Shown here: one piece after another, positions 52,100-60,102 of the stretch | Layout of the letters: the number at the start of each line of letters is the position of its first letter | Numbering within the stretch: position 1 is the stretch's first letter | Assembly (NCBI GenBank): GCA_050299855.1 | Contig: JBNKWQ010000053.1 | Coordinates: forward strand, 93,537-157,536 | Direction: 5' to 3' | Source of the DNA: Hahella sp050299855 | Lineage (GTDB): Bacteria; Pseudomonadota; Gammaproteobacteria; Pseudomonadales; Oleiphilaceae | Length of the DNA stretch: 64,000 bases | Notes under the pieces: generated by a model | The model's input: only the letters and a program-made list of their open reading frames with translations | What the model was told of the DNA's origin: nothing | The model's database searches: none | Translations under genes and position numbers: made by a program

Positions 52100-53398
52100 A
52101 TGGAAATCCTAAGCACTTTATTTCTGTTGATTATGTTGTTCGCATTATTGGGTGCCGGTCTGTGGGTTGCCGTATCTTTAATGCTGGTCGGCATGGCCAG
52201 CATGATGATGTTTTCATCCGCCCCCATGGGCGATGTACTGGCAACCACCGTCTGGGGTGCCAGCAACTCCTGGGCGTTGGCAGCACTACCGTTGTTTATC
52301 TGGATGGGAGAAATACTGTTTCGCTCCAGATTGTCTGAGGACCTGTTTACCGGTCTGGCGCCCTGGATGGGGCGTATCCCCGGACGTTTGCTTCACGTCA
52401 ATATACTTGGCAGCGGTATCTTCGCTGCAGTATCAGGATCTTCTGCGGCGACTGCTGCCACCATCGGGAAGATGACCATTCCGGAGTTGTCCAAGCGTGG
52501 CTACCAGCAGAATATGATTATCGGTACCCTGGCCGGATCTGCAACCCTGGGGCTGTTGATTCCTCCTTCTATTGTCCTGATTGTTTATGGCGTTGCCACA
52601 GAGCAGTCTATTGCCCGGTTATTTATCGCAGGAGTATTGCCGGGGGTACTGCTGGTTATCCTGTTTATGGGTTATGTCATAACCTGCTCACTTAAACAGT
52701 CTGAAGAAAACGTTGTCAGCGAAACCGCTTTGCCCTTGAAGGATAAGCTCATCCGGTCACGACGTTTGGTGCCGGTGGTTTTAATCATTTCCGGAGTGAT
52801 TGGTTCGGTTTATTCCGGTATAGCCTCGCCTACTGATGCCGCTGCTGTCGGTGTCTTGCTCTCGCTGGTATTTTCCTTTGCCACCGGATCTTTAACCCGC
52901 CAGAGCTTCATTGATGGACTGCTGGGGGCTACCAAAACCTCCTGCATGATCGCCTTTATCCTGGCCGGTGCTGCCTTTCTAACCGTGGCTATGGGCTTTA
53001 CGGGGATTCCCAAAACCCTGGCCGCCTGGATTGCCACTTTGAACCTGTCACCTTATGCCCTGTTGGCAGCGTTGACCGTATTCTTTGTGATTCTGGGATG
53101 TTTTCTCGATGGCATATCTGTCGTGGTGCTCACCACTTCAGTGATTATGCCGATGGTGGAACAAGCAGGCATCGACCCCCTGTGGTTCGGTATTTTCCTG
53201 GTTATTGTCGTGGAAATGTCCCAGATCACCCCCCCGGTGGGGTTTAATCTCTTTGTCCTGCAAAGCCTGACCGGCAGGAATATTCTGCAGATTTCCCGAT
53301 CAGCTCTTCCTTTCTTTGTGTTGATGTTGGTGGCGCTGTTACTGGTAACGGTGTTCCCGGCAATAGTGACCTATCTACCGAATAAGATGGGTGGTTAA
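52100..53398 (+). CDS. dctM: TRAP transporter large permease DctM
   Basis: 432 aa, about twelve membrane segments. Typical DctM sequence: LPLFIWMGEILFRSRLSEDLFTGLAPWMGRIPGRLLHVNILGSGIFAAVSGSSAATAATIGKMTIPELSKRGYQQNMIIGTLAGSATLGLLIPPSIVLIVYGVATEQSIARLFIAGVLPG, and later SGIASPTDAAAVGVLLSL and MSQITPPVGFNLFVLQSLTGRN. It carries the sodium- or ion-driven transport path. SD GGGGAG is present. A strong intrinsic terminator follows the gene and closes the dctPQM operon. Confidence 0.95.
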   Translation: MEILSTLFLLIMLFALLGAGLWVAVSLMLVGMASMMMFSSAPMGDVLATTVWGASNSWALAALPLFIWMGEILFRSRLSEDLFTGLAPWMGRIPGRLLHVNILGSGIFAAVSGSSAATAATIGKMTIPELSKRGYQQNMIIGTLAGSATLGLLIPPSIVLIVYGVATEQSIARLFIAGVLPGVLLVILFMGYVITCSLKQSEENVVSETALPLKDKLIRSRRLVPVVLIISGVIGSVYSGIASPTDAAAVGVLLSLVFSFATGSLTRQSFIDGLLGATKTSCMIAFILAGAAFLTVAMGFTGIPKTLAAWIATLNLSPYALLAALTVFFVILGCFLDGISVVVLTTSVIMPMVEQAGIDPLWFGIFLVIVVEMSQITPPVGFNLFVLQSLTGRNILQISRSALPFFVLMLVALLLVTVFPAIVTYLPNKMGG

Positions 53399-53432
53399 CT
53401 AGTTTTTAAGTGCCGTACCCTCGGCCATTTAC

Positions 53433-53457
53433 GGCCCTGCAAAACAGGGCCTTTTTT
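53433..53457 (+). terminator. intrinsic terminator of dctPQM
   Basis: GGCCCTG (53433-53439) pairs with CAGGGCC (53445-53451), 5-base loop, followed immediately by TTTTTT (53452-53457). A textbook terminator 35 bp after the dctM stop. Confidence 0.9.
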
Positions 53458-53698
53458 AAGATGATTGATCTTGTTGAAACATTAGGGACTAAGACCAGCA
53501 CCAGGGATGAAGTCAGCAACCAGGGGCGAGGAAATGCACTTGGGATCAAGTGAAGTAACAGGAATATTTTGTACCAGCAGGGACAAGGATTTGACGCAAA
53601 CAGGAACATGCCTGTAACCGGGAGGTCTGCCTTAGAGGGAGAATGCCAATGTATCGTTGCAGGGGCTTAACTGAACCGATTTTTCGCAAGAATTCGAT

Positions 53699-54586
53699 AT
53701 GAACATGAAAAATTTAGACGCCTTTTTAGCGATAGTTAAGTATGGAACCTTCAAAGCGGCAAGCGAAGTATTGCACACTACCCAGCCTGCCATCTCCACG
53801 AGAATCGCCAAGCTGGAGGAGAATGTCGGCTCGGAACTCTTTGACCGCTCTGATAAGAGAGTGCGTCTGACGCCCAAGGGATATGCTCTGCTGCCATACG
53901 CGGAAAGAATTGCTGCTCTGCTAAAAGAGATGCAGTATGTTGCCTGCGAACATAACGGGTATTCGCGGACGATGAGACTGGGGGCATCGGAGACGGTAGT
54001 ACATCTTTGGATTTCCAAATTCATCAATGTTCTGCATGAAACCTATCCCCGTTTGTCGATAGAATTGATGGTAGACCGTTCAGCAAATCTTCGCGACAAA
54101 CTGACAACAGGAGAGCTGGATCTGGCGTTCTTGACCGAATCCATGGCCGATACGGACATAGAAAGCCAGCCGTTCTGCAAATACTCGTTGTCTTGGGTAG
54201 CAAGTCCCAAACTGACGAATCTACGACCGGCAGATTATTGTCAGGAGATTGATTTGTATGAACTGGCTCGTTTCCCGCTGATTACCTATCCACGGCAATC
54301 CAAACCCTATGCGCAACTCCAGGAGTTGTTTAATGCCGTCAACATGCCGACGGTCAGGATCAATGGACTGAGCTCCCTGGCAACCATTATTCATATGGCC
54401 GTAGAGGGTATTGGTATTGGTATCCTGCCTCATGCCGCCGTGGAGAAAGAGCTTTCCAGCGGTGACCTGATCATGATCAAGCCTCAGAAAAACCTGCCCG
54501 ATCTGGAATATACTGTTGCCAATCGTACGGATCCTTTTTTCCGTACGATTGCGACCATGGCTTGCAGTATGCCTCGAAACTTATAG
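53699..54586 (+). CDS. LysR-family transcriptional regulator
   Basis: 295 aa. Helix-turn-helix at the N-terminus (MNMKNLDAFLAIVKYGTFKAASEVLHTTQPAISTRIAKLEENVGSELFDRSDKRVRLTPKGYALLPYAERI), then a substrate-binding domain of the LysR type (MRLGASETVVHLWISKFINVLHETYPRLSIELMVDRSANLRDKLTTGELDLAFLTES). It lies 300 bp after dctM on the same strand, beyond a terminator, so it has its own promoter. Its target is not evident; the TRAP and 5-oxoprolinase genes are candidates. An unusual hairpin fills the gap to the convergent kinase gene. Confidence 0.9.
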   Translation: MNMKNLDAFLAIVKYGTFKAASEVLHTTQPAISTRIAKLEENVGSELFDRSDKRVRLTPKGYALLPYAERIAALLKEMQYVACEHNGYSRTMRLGASETVVHLWISKFINVLHETYPRLSIELMVDRSANLRDKLTTGELDLAFLTESMADTDIESQPFCKYSLSWVASPKLTNLRPADYCQEIDLYELARFPLITYPRQSKPYAQLQELFNAVNMPTVRINGLSSLATIIHMAVEGIGIGILPHAAVEKELSSGDLIMIKPQKNLPDLEYTVANRTDPFFRTIATMACSMPRNL

Positions 54587-54615
54587 GGTTGATGATGCGG
54601 AAGCGTCGTTAACCC
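54586..54615 (+). terminator. hairpin filling the gap between convergent LysR and kinase genes
   Basis: GGGTTGATGATGC (54586-54598) and GCGTCGTTAACCC (54603-54615) pair along all 13 positions with a GGAA (GNRA) loop. Three pairs are G-U wobbles in the plus-strand RNA; in minus-strand RNA the same positions become A-C mismatches. The fold is therefore favoured only in the LysR transcript. No T-run follows. Confidence 0.5.
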
Positions 54616-55968
54616 TCAGACGGGTACCTCTATTTTCACCAGTGTTCCCGCCCCTTTGGATGAGAATATGGAAAGCTTGGCTCCCACCAATTCCGCGCGA
54701 GCTCCCATGTCGTTAAGTCCCACGCCGGCGGACAACTTTTTACGATGGGTGTCCTCCTGATCAAATCCTGAACCATTATCCTGAATCTTGAGTGTGAGAT
54801 TATGTTTGCTTTGGCTCAAGCGAATATCGGCTTTGGTGGCCTCGGAATGTTTGAGAATATTGTCGATGGACTCCTGAGCGATACGGTAAAGTGTGCTTTC
54901 AATTTCTGGCCGTAGCCGTTTTCCGAGACCTGCTTCCAAAAACGAAAATTTGATACCATTTCTATTTGAGGATTCAATGAGTATCTTGAGCGCCTCACTC
55001 AGCCCTTTTTCCTCAAGCTCTATTGGCCGCAACTCTCCAGAAATACGGGAGATTTCTTCAATGGTGTTATCCAATAGACCCAGGGAGTCGGCGGCTTCCT
55101 GATCCAGGTCAGAGGATTTAACCGATTCGGACAATGATACCTTTTCCAGTTTCGAGCGTACTTTGTAAAGAGACTGGCAGATGTTCTTATGCAGCTCATA
55201 GGCGACTTTTCGACGTTCTTCCTCCTGGGCTTCGATGGCTTTATGAGACAGCATTTGCAGCTTTTCGTCTGCCAGTCTGCCTTCGGATAGTGTCATGCGG
55301 GCGCCTATCAAGCCGACGATGACAATGGCTAATCCGGAAATACCCAAAACAAGCTTCAGAGTCGTTGCAATACTGTGATCCACCTCTTGCTGAATATCCG
55401 AGATGGTGTCTTCCAGGTCATCAACATAAAGCCCGGTACCGATCCACCAGTTCCATCCTTCCAGATCCTGTGAGTAGCCGATTTTTGCAACCTCTCTATT
55501 CAGTGAAGGTTTCATCCATACGTAATTGGTAAAGCCGCCACCCGTCCTAGCCTTGCTATAGAGTTCCTGAATAATTTTGACTCCGTTGGGATCCGTCATG
55601 TTTTCTTGGTTAGCTCCTTCCAGACGGCTGATCGGATGAGCAAGGGTTTTATATTTTTCGTAAGCGTAAAAATAGCCATCAATGCCGAACCTGATATCCC
55701 GGATGGTTTGTTTGACCTCTTCCTGAATCGCCTCGTTGTCCTTGTTATTGCGTGTGGTTAGATGTTTAAGAGAGGTAACGGCGATATTGGTATAGTTTCT
55801 GATTTCATTGCGACGAAGCTCGTAAAACTTTTCTGAGAAATTAGAAACGTTCTTTTTTCCCAAGGTGTCAACCTGGCGAACCACCAACCCGATGATCAAT
55901 GTGCTGATGATGGCCAGCGGCAACAATGTTAAAACGAGAATTTTGATTCTGAAATTTAGCTTTTTCAT
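54616..55968 (-). CDS. Cache-domain sensor histidine kinase (NarL-type, altered phosphoacceptor motif)
   Basis: 450 aa. TM1 about residues 8-30, a single cache domain (sCache_2 type) with GIDGYFYAYE, GANQENMTDPNGVKIIQEL and GWNWWIGTGLYVDD to about 185, TM2 about 203-222, then a HisKA_3 dimerisation region and HATPase (IAQESIDNILKH, IQDNGSGFD, GVGLNDMGARAEL). The phosphoacceptor region reads EERRKVAYELHKNICQ: His260 is followed by Lys261, where the family has Asp or Glu as catalytic base (HDxxxQ). Gln265 is kept. No response regulator gene is adjacent. The change may alter autophosphorylation or favour phosphatase activity; this is inference. Confidence 0.85.
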   Translation of the reverse strand: MKKLNFRIKILVLTLLPLAIISTLIIGLVVRQVDTLGKKNVSNFSEKFYELRRNEIRNYTNIAVTSLKHLTTRNNKDNEAIQEEVKQTIRDIRFGIDGYFYAYEKYKTLAHPISRLEGANQENMTDPNGVKIIQELYSKARTGGGFTNYVWMKPSLNREVAKIGYSQDLEGWNWWIGTGLYVDDLEDTISDIQQEVDHSIATTLKLVLGISGLAIVIVGLIGARMTLSEGRLADEKLQMLSHKAIEAQEEERRKVAYELHKNICQSLYKVRSKLEKVSLSESVKSSDLDQEAADSLGLLDNTIEEISRISGELRPIELEEKGLSEALKILIESSNRNGIKFSFLEAGLGKRLRPEIESTLYRIAQESIDNILKHSEATKADIRLSQSKHNLTLKIQDNGSGFDQEDTHRKKLSAGVGLNDMGARAELVGAKLSIFSSKGAGTLVKIEVPV

Positions 55969-56173
55969 TAAATACCCCGGTTTCTATCAGGTAATAGCTT
56001 CCCTTGAGATATTTTCGCGTGAGGAAATAATCCCATGAGAAATGTGTGGATAAGGGTAATGAAAACAGCCGCCCTGAACTGGGTGCGACTGTCAGTGGTA
56101 GTTAAAAAATTTGCCTTAACGAATAACGCATCATGGCGCAGAATCAGTGAAAACTTTTCCGTGTCGCCGATGA

Positions 56174-56920
56174 CTATTCTGCATAAGCTTTGACAATCGT
56201 CTGATAGGTGCCGTCAGACATCATGTCTTGTAAAACCGTATCAAACCTGTCACGAAGTCCAGCAAGATTATTCGCCTTGGAAAATGCGATATAGCTCGGA
56301 ACACTTTGTACAGTCTGGCTTAATTCCTTGAATTGCCCTGTCAGGCCCAGTTGCTTGAACATGGAAAGGGCGGTGTACTTGTTACTGATCAGTATGTCGA
56401 CGCGGCCGGACTGGAACTTTTTCACGTTCTGCTCCAGGTTGGTCGCCTCAGATATCTTTTTAAACGTACCTTTCATGCGCTCTTCGTCAAAGGTGCTGCC
56501 GTAGCTGATATCCCGGACAATACCAATACGGTAGTTGGCCAGGGATTTTAAATTCCCGTCATACTCGATATCGCTGTCTTTGGAGACGAACAGAACCACT
56601 TCCTGTGGCATCAGGACAGTAGCGGAATAGTCAAGGAACGTTTCTCGTTCGGGGTTTTTGTAGGCGGTGAAAATGGCATCTGCATGACCGTCTTTCACCA
56701 TGGCCAGTGAACGGGGCCAGGCATTGAGGCGAATCTGAGTGTCCATCTTCAGGCGTTTGAAGGCCTCCCTGACAATATCCACCACCATTCCTTTGACCTC
56801 GTTGCCCTCCTGGTATTGGTAGGGAGGATATTGAAGGGTGACAAGTTTCACTGCCTCTGAATGCGCATATGTATTCCATGTCAGCGCCAAGAACAAAATA
56901 AAGCAGGACTTAAATCTCAT
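56174..56920 (-). CDS. Orphan periplasmic solute-binding protein (SBP_bac_3-like)
   Basis: 248 aa with a signal peptide (MRFKSCFILFLALTWNTYAHSEA). The fold begins VKLVTLQYPPYQYQEGNEVKGMVVDIVREAFKRLKMDTQIRLNAWPRSLAMVKDGHADAIFTAYKNPERETFLDYS, the amino-acid-binding-protein type. It is a paralogue of the 57470-58216 gene (shared PPxxY, DIVR, WPRSL/WSRSL and DAIFTAY...PER segments). No transport genes are adjacent. It lies upstream of the cache-domain kinase gene on the same strand, 205 bp apart. Confidence 0.85.
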   Translation of the reverse strand: MRFKSCFILFLALTWNTYAHSEAVKLVTLQYPPYQYQEGNEVKGMVVDIVREAFKRLKMDTQIRLNAWPRSLAMVKDGHADAIFTAYKNPERETFLDYSATVLMPQEVVLFVSKDSDIEYDGNLKSLANYRIGIVRDISYGSTFDEERMKGTFKKISEATNLEQNVKKFQSGRVDILISNKYTALSMFKQLGLTGQFKELSQTVQSVPSYIAFSKANNLAGLRDRFDTVLQDMMSDGTYQTIVKAYAE

Positions 56921-57263
56921 TGGATATCTCCGGTGTGGTTATACAATTTCGATTACCATCCTTGGGCGTTATGTCGTGATTTTTTCTATATATCTTGAGT
57001 AGTTCTATCACCAGCACATGTGTATTGGTGATAAATATCAATCCGCCAGTTGCGAAAAATAATAGAAATCCTGCAAACCAGAGGTTATGTGGAAAGCTTG
57101 GGAGCAGTTTGTTATTGAGATAGGAGTAAAATGTACGGTAACTATATGCTGTCATAATTCCTGAGAGCACTGACATGGAAATAATGGAAATCCAATCCAA
57201 ATATGATGATATTTTTATAGGTGTGATTGTCAGTGAATATGGTTTCTTGAAAATACTGTTCAT
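56910..57263 (-). CDS. Small two-span membrane protein, unknown function
   Basis: 117 aa. Two membrane segments are visible: SYLDWISIISMSVLSGIMTAYSYRTFYSYL and NLWFAGFLLFFATGGLIFITNTHVLVIELL, with a polar loop between. The end overlaps the start of the downstream binding-protein gene by 11 bases, which suggests translational coupling. Composition is more AT-rich than its neighbours and the ribosome site is weak, so it is less certain than the flanking genes. It sits between two paralogous orphan binding-protein genes. Confidence 0.5.
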   Translation of the reverse strand: MNSIFKKPYSLTITPIKISSYLDWISIISMSVLSGIMTAYSYRTFYSYLNNKLLPSFPHNLWFAGFLLFFATGGLIFITNTHVLVIELLKIYRKNHDITPKDGNRNCITTPEISNEI

Positions 57264-57469
57264 ATGTATAGATTAGATAATTGCCGACAGCCAAAGGTGA
57301 TGGTTAATTATTGGTGCTATATTGATAACATGTAAAGACGAATAAATTTATAGGTGGGTATTAAAATAATTGATCGGTAGAGAACGAAGAAAGGGCAGTT
57401 AGTGGGGCGCGGATACTTAATTAGTAATCGTTCAAATATTGTCGATCGATATATGACTGATTACAGCGA

Positions 57470-58216
57470 TTACATTTTATACTGGGCCAGTAGTTTTTCA
57501 TATTCGCCACTTTTTTTCAGCTTGACCAGCTCCTGGTCAAATGCATCGCGTAACCCGGTGAGTTTTTGTTTTTTTGAAAATCCTATGTAGCTGGGTACGC
57601 GCTCAACTTCCTGGGGCAGGCTGATGATTTTCTCCCCCAAGCCGGTTGATTTGAGCTTCCAGTCAGCGACGAAATTATTGCTGATAAACAGGTCTATACG
57701 CCCTAAGAGTAACTTGTCAAAATTCTGTTCAAGCTTTGCAACGGATTGAATGTTTAGCTGGCCACGTATTCGATCGAATTTGGTCCCGTAGCTGATTGTG
57801 GAAATAACACCAATCTGTTTGTCCTTCAGTATGGCCAGGTCGCCGCTGAACACTATTGGTGAATCTTTTTTTGCGTAGAGAGACACTGTTTGATTGATTA
57901 ATACCTCCGCCGAGTAGTCCAGAAATTTTTGCCGTTCCGGGGTTATATAGGCGGTAAATATAGCATCAGCGTATCCTTTTCTGACCAGATCCAGGGATCT
58001 GCTCCAGGGATGTATTCTGATCTCCAGTTTATGGCCCAGCCCGGCCATGATCCGGCGGACAATATCTACCGCATTACCCTGTGGTGTGCCATCTTTGTCA
58101 GTGTATTCCAATGGCGGAAATTCCAAGGAAACAAATACATATTCCTCGGCAGCGGCAATTGCAGAGAGTAAAGCCAACATTAACGAGACTAAATAGGGGC
58201 ACAACATTTTCTTCAT
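57470..58216 (-). CDS. Orphan periplasmic solute-binding protein (SBP_bac_3-like), paralogue
   Basis: 248 aa, same length as the 56174-56920 product. Signal peptide MKKMLCPYLVSLMLALLSAIAAA; fold EYVFVSLEFPPLEYTDKDGTPQGNAVDIVRRIMAGLGHKLEIRIHPWSRSLDLVRKGYADAIFTAYITPERQKFLDYSAEVL, and IGVISTISYGTKFDRIRGQLNIQSVAKLEQNFDKLLLGRIDLFISNNFVADW. The segmental match to the other gene implies duplication. SD GAAGG is present. No ABC transporter partner; ligand unknown. Confidence 0.87.
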   Translation of the reverse strand: MKKMLCPYLVSLMLALLSAIAAAEEYVFVSLEFPPLEYTDKDGTPQGNAVDIVRRIMAGLGHKLEIRIHPWSRSLDLVRKGYADAIFTAYITPERQKFLDYSAEVLINQTVSLYAKKDSPIVFSGDLAILKDKQIGVISTISYGTKFDRIRGQLNIQSVAKLEQNFDKLLLGRIDLFISNNFVADWKLKSTGLGEKIISLPQEVERVPSYIGFSKKQKLTGLRDAFDQELVKLKKSGEYEKLLAQYKM

Positions 58217-58465
58217 TGAGACTGCCTTCTGGGCTCACTTTCAAAGTGCCTTTTTAAGTCTAGGATAACGGCTAACTATTCACAAATGTCCCCAAGTGGG
58301 TCTTGTTCTCCCTCTGTTATGTCGACGAGTGCAAACTCGTGATTATCCATTTCTCATTTGAATATTACGGATCGGTAGCAGGCTGTTCCTATATCGTTGT
58401 CTGTCTATTAATAAATATGAAAGTCCCATTAATATCCTTTGAAGTCGGGTTATCAAGAGTCAACT

Positions 58466-58486
58466 AAAAAATCCCTTCCCTGGGAT
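58466..58486 (-). terminator. terminator after the porin gene
   Basis: ATCCC (58471-58475) and GGGAT (58482-58486) form a short stem, followed on the minus strand by a run of T (58471-58466). It is 65 bp after the porin stop codon. The stem is short, so strength is uncertain. The rest of 58217-58550 holds no supported gene. Confidence 0.45.
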
Positions 58487-58550
58487 GACGAATATAAAAG
58501 GCTTTAAATTCCCTAGACTGTCGTATTACCAAAGACAGTTTTGGATTTCT

Positions 58551-59630
58551 CTAGATCTTCAGGCGAACACCAGTGGTGATAATTGAAATATCTTCGAAAT
58601 TCTCACCCTCTCTATCCAGGCTATGGACTTTGTAGGATGCGTAGATGTCGACACCTTTGCGGGCTGCAAATACATAGCCAAGGCTGATGGCCGATGCCTC
58701 GTCATTCAATTGCGCCCGATCGTCAGTGATGGCATAGAGCAGGGACACGGCATGTGCGCCAGCCTTGTAGCCAACTTTGGCTGATTTGAATTTGGAGTCC
58801 GGATTGGCTTGGTTATCGTCGCTGGATTGACCGATAGCCAATGCTGCATTTATGCCGTTGGGCAGAAGCACTGCGAGTGAGCCGCCGACAGTTTTCTCAT
58901 CACCGGTGATATTGCCGTCTTCGGTATTTTCAACAGAATAACCAAGGCCGCCTTTAATACTCAGGCCACTTTCCAGTGAGTGGCTAAAGGTCAGGGCGAG
59001 TTCTGAAATGTCGCTGTCACCTTTGACGCCTTCGCTGATAGCCAGGCCGATGCCGCCGAATTTTGGGGTGTCGTAGCGTAGGCGATCGTATCTGGATTCA
59101 AAGTCCAGGTTATTCATGGTGGCGCCGATGGTGGGGCCAGTACGGTTAAACTGGATACCACCACCTAATAATGACGGATCCGCCCAGTTGATGATTCCAG
59201 TGCCTGACAAATCCATTTCCATCATGCCGTTAGCGGCACCATCACCTTGGCCAATCGTCAACTTGCCCCAGGTATCACCGGCAAACCAGACTTCCATCAA
59301 GCGCTCACTCAATACGGGGGTAGTCGACTTAGAGTCAAAGCTTACGGAATAAGATGAGTTGGAAGGGTACTCAGCTTCGAATTGGCCGCCAACCTTAGTG
59401 CCATCGTCAAGTTGGGTTTCTGCTTTTAGGTTGAAGCGAGTATCGCTGTTAATGTTATCGACAAAAAACAACTCTGTATCATTGCCGTCATCCGCCAACA
59501 TTAGGGCTCTGTTAATCTGTAGGGTTAAATTAAAATCGACACCGTTGTATGTCCCGAGGTCGAGGGCATGACTTGTTAATGGGGCTGTAAACAGAGTCAT
59601 GCAAAGCGCATGTCTAAAGAAGTTTTTCAT
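58551..59630 (-). CDS. Outer-membrane porin (Gram-negative porin, 16-strand type)
   Basis: 359 aa. Signal peptide MKNFFRHALCMTLFTAPLTSHA, then LDLGTYNGVDFNLTLQINRALMLADDGNDTELFFVDNINSDTRFNLKAETQLDDGTKVGGQFEAEYPSNSSYSVSF, alternating hydrophobic residues of beta strands throughout, and a terminal phenylalanine-type end replaced by RLKI. General diffusion porin for small hydrophilic solutes. The C-terminal residue is Ile rather than the usual Phe of outer-membrane proteins. An AT-rich leader lies upstream. Confidence 0.82.
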   Translation of the reverse strand: MKNFFRHALCMTLFTAPLTSHALDLGTYNGVDFNLTLQINRALMLADDGNDTELFFVDNINSDTRFNLKAETQLDDGTKVGGQFEAEYPSNSSYSVSFDSKSTTPVLSERLMEVWFAGDTWGKLTIGQGDGAANGMMEMDLSGTGIINWADPSLLGGGIQFNRTGPTIGATMNNLDFESRYDRLRYDTPKFGGIGLAISEGVKGDSDISELALTFSHSLESGLSIKGGLGYSVENTEDGNITGDEKTVGGSLAVLLPNGINAALAIGQSSDDNQANPDSKFKSAKVGYKAGAHAVSLLYAITDDRAQLNDEASAISLGYVFAARKGVDIYASYKVHSLDREGENFEDISIITTGVRLKI

Positions 59631-59983
59631 TGATTACCTTCGATGTTGTTAATGGTTGCTGGTAGATGTCTCTTGTATTTTTGATATTGCCAATAACAAT
59701 CATGATTTTGTTTATTTATCGGCTTTATATAGTCTGCAAATTGAAAGGTAAAATGTAAAAACAATAAAATTTATATAAAATGATTAAAAATGTTTATCTG
59801 TTGATTTTTGTTTTAACGTTGTAATAATTATGATGACTTTATTTTGTTGATGATATATATGGTATTTTTATCGGTTTGTATTAATATTATTTATCGTTGG
59901 GTTTTGTATGTTTTGCCTGTACCTATGGGTATGAGTGGCAGACATTAAGTATTCTTCTGAATACTCCGCGGGCAGAAACAATC
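59631..59983. other. AT-rich intergenic region between porin and chemoreceptor
   Basis: About 350 bp, very AT-rich, holding the divergent promoters of the porin (minus) and chemoreceptor (plus). I cannot pick a single promoter with confidence. A short minus-strand open frame at its right end overlaps the tandem repeat and is not supported. Confidence 0.45.
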
Positions 59984-60042
59984 GCCAGTAGGAAGGAATT
60001 TTGGCCAGTAGGATGGGTTTTGGTCAGTAGAAAGGAGTATTG
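59984..60042 (+). repeat. three tandem 20-bp repeats upstream of the chemoreceptor gene
   Basis: Units of 20, 19 and 20 bp: GCCAGTAGGAAGGAATTTTG (59984-60003), GCCAGTAGGATGGGTTTTG (60004-60022) and GTCAGTAGAAAGGAGTATTG (60023-60042). Each begins with G(C/T)CAGTAG and ends TTG. They end 60 bp before the chemoreceptor ATG. Likely a binding array for a regulator, or a variable-number repeat. Confidence 0.75.
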
Positions 60043-60102
60043 GATGGCGCTCTGCGATGTATTTCGGCGGTAGGCTATGGGTGATAATAGTGAGGAAATA
60101 CC

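Noticed and set aside
53461..53560. 30-codon plus-strand frame after the dctM terminator
   Set aside because: No ribosome site and no hydrophobic or family signal.
58236..58255. Plus-strand hairpin CACTT/AAGTG followed by TTTTT
   Set aside because: Short stem in the leader of the minus-strand binding-protein gene, with no plus-strand transcript to end; likely chance.
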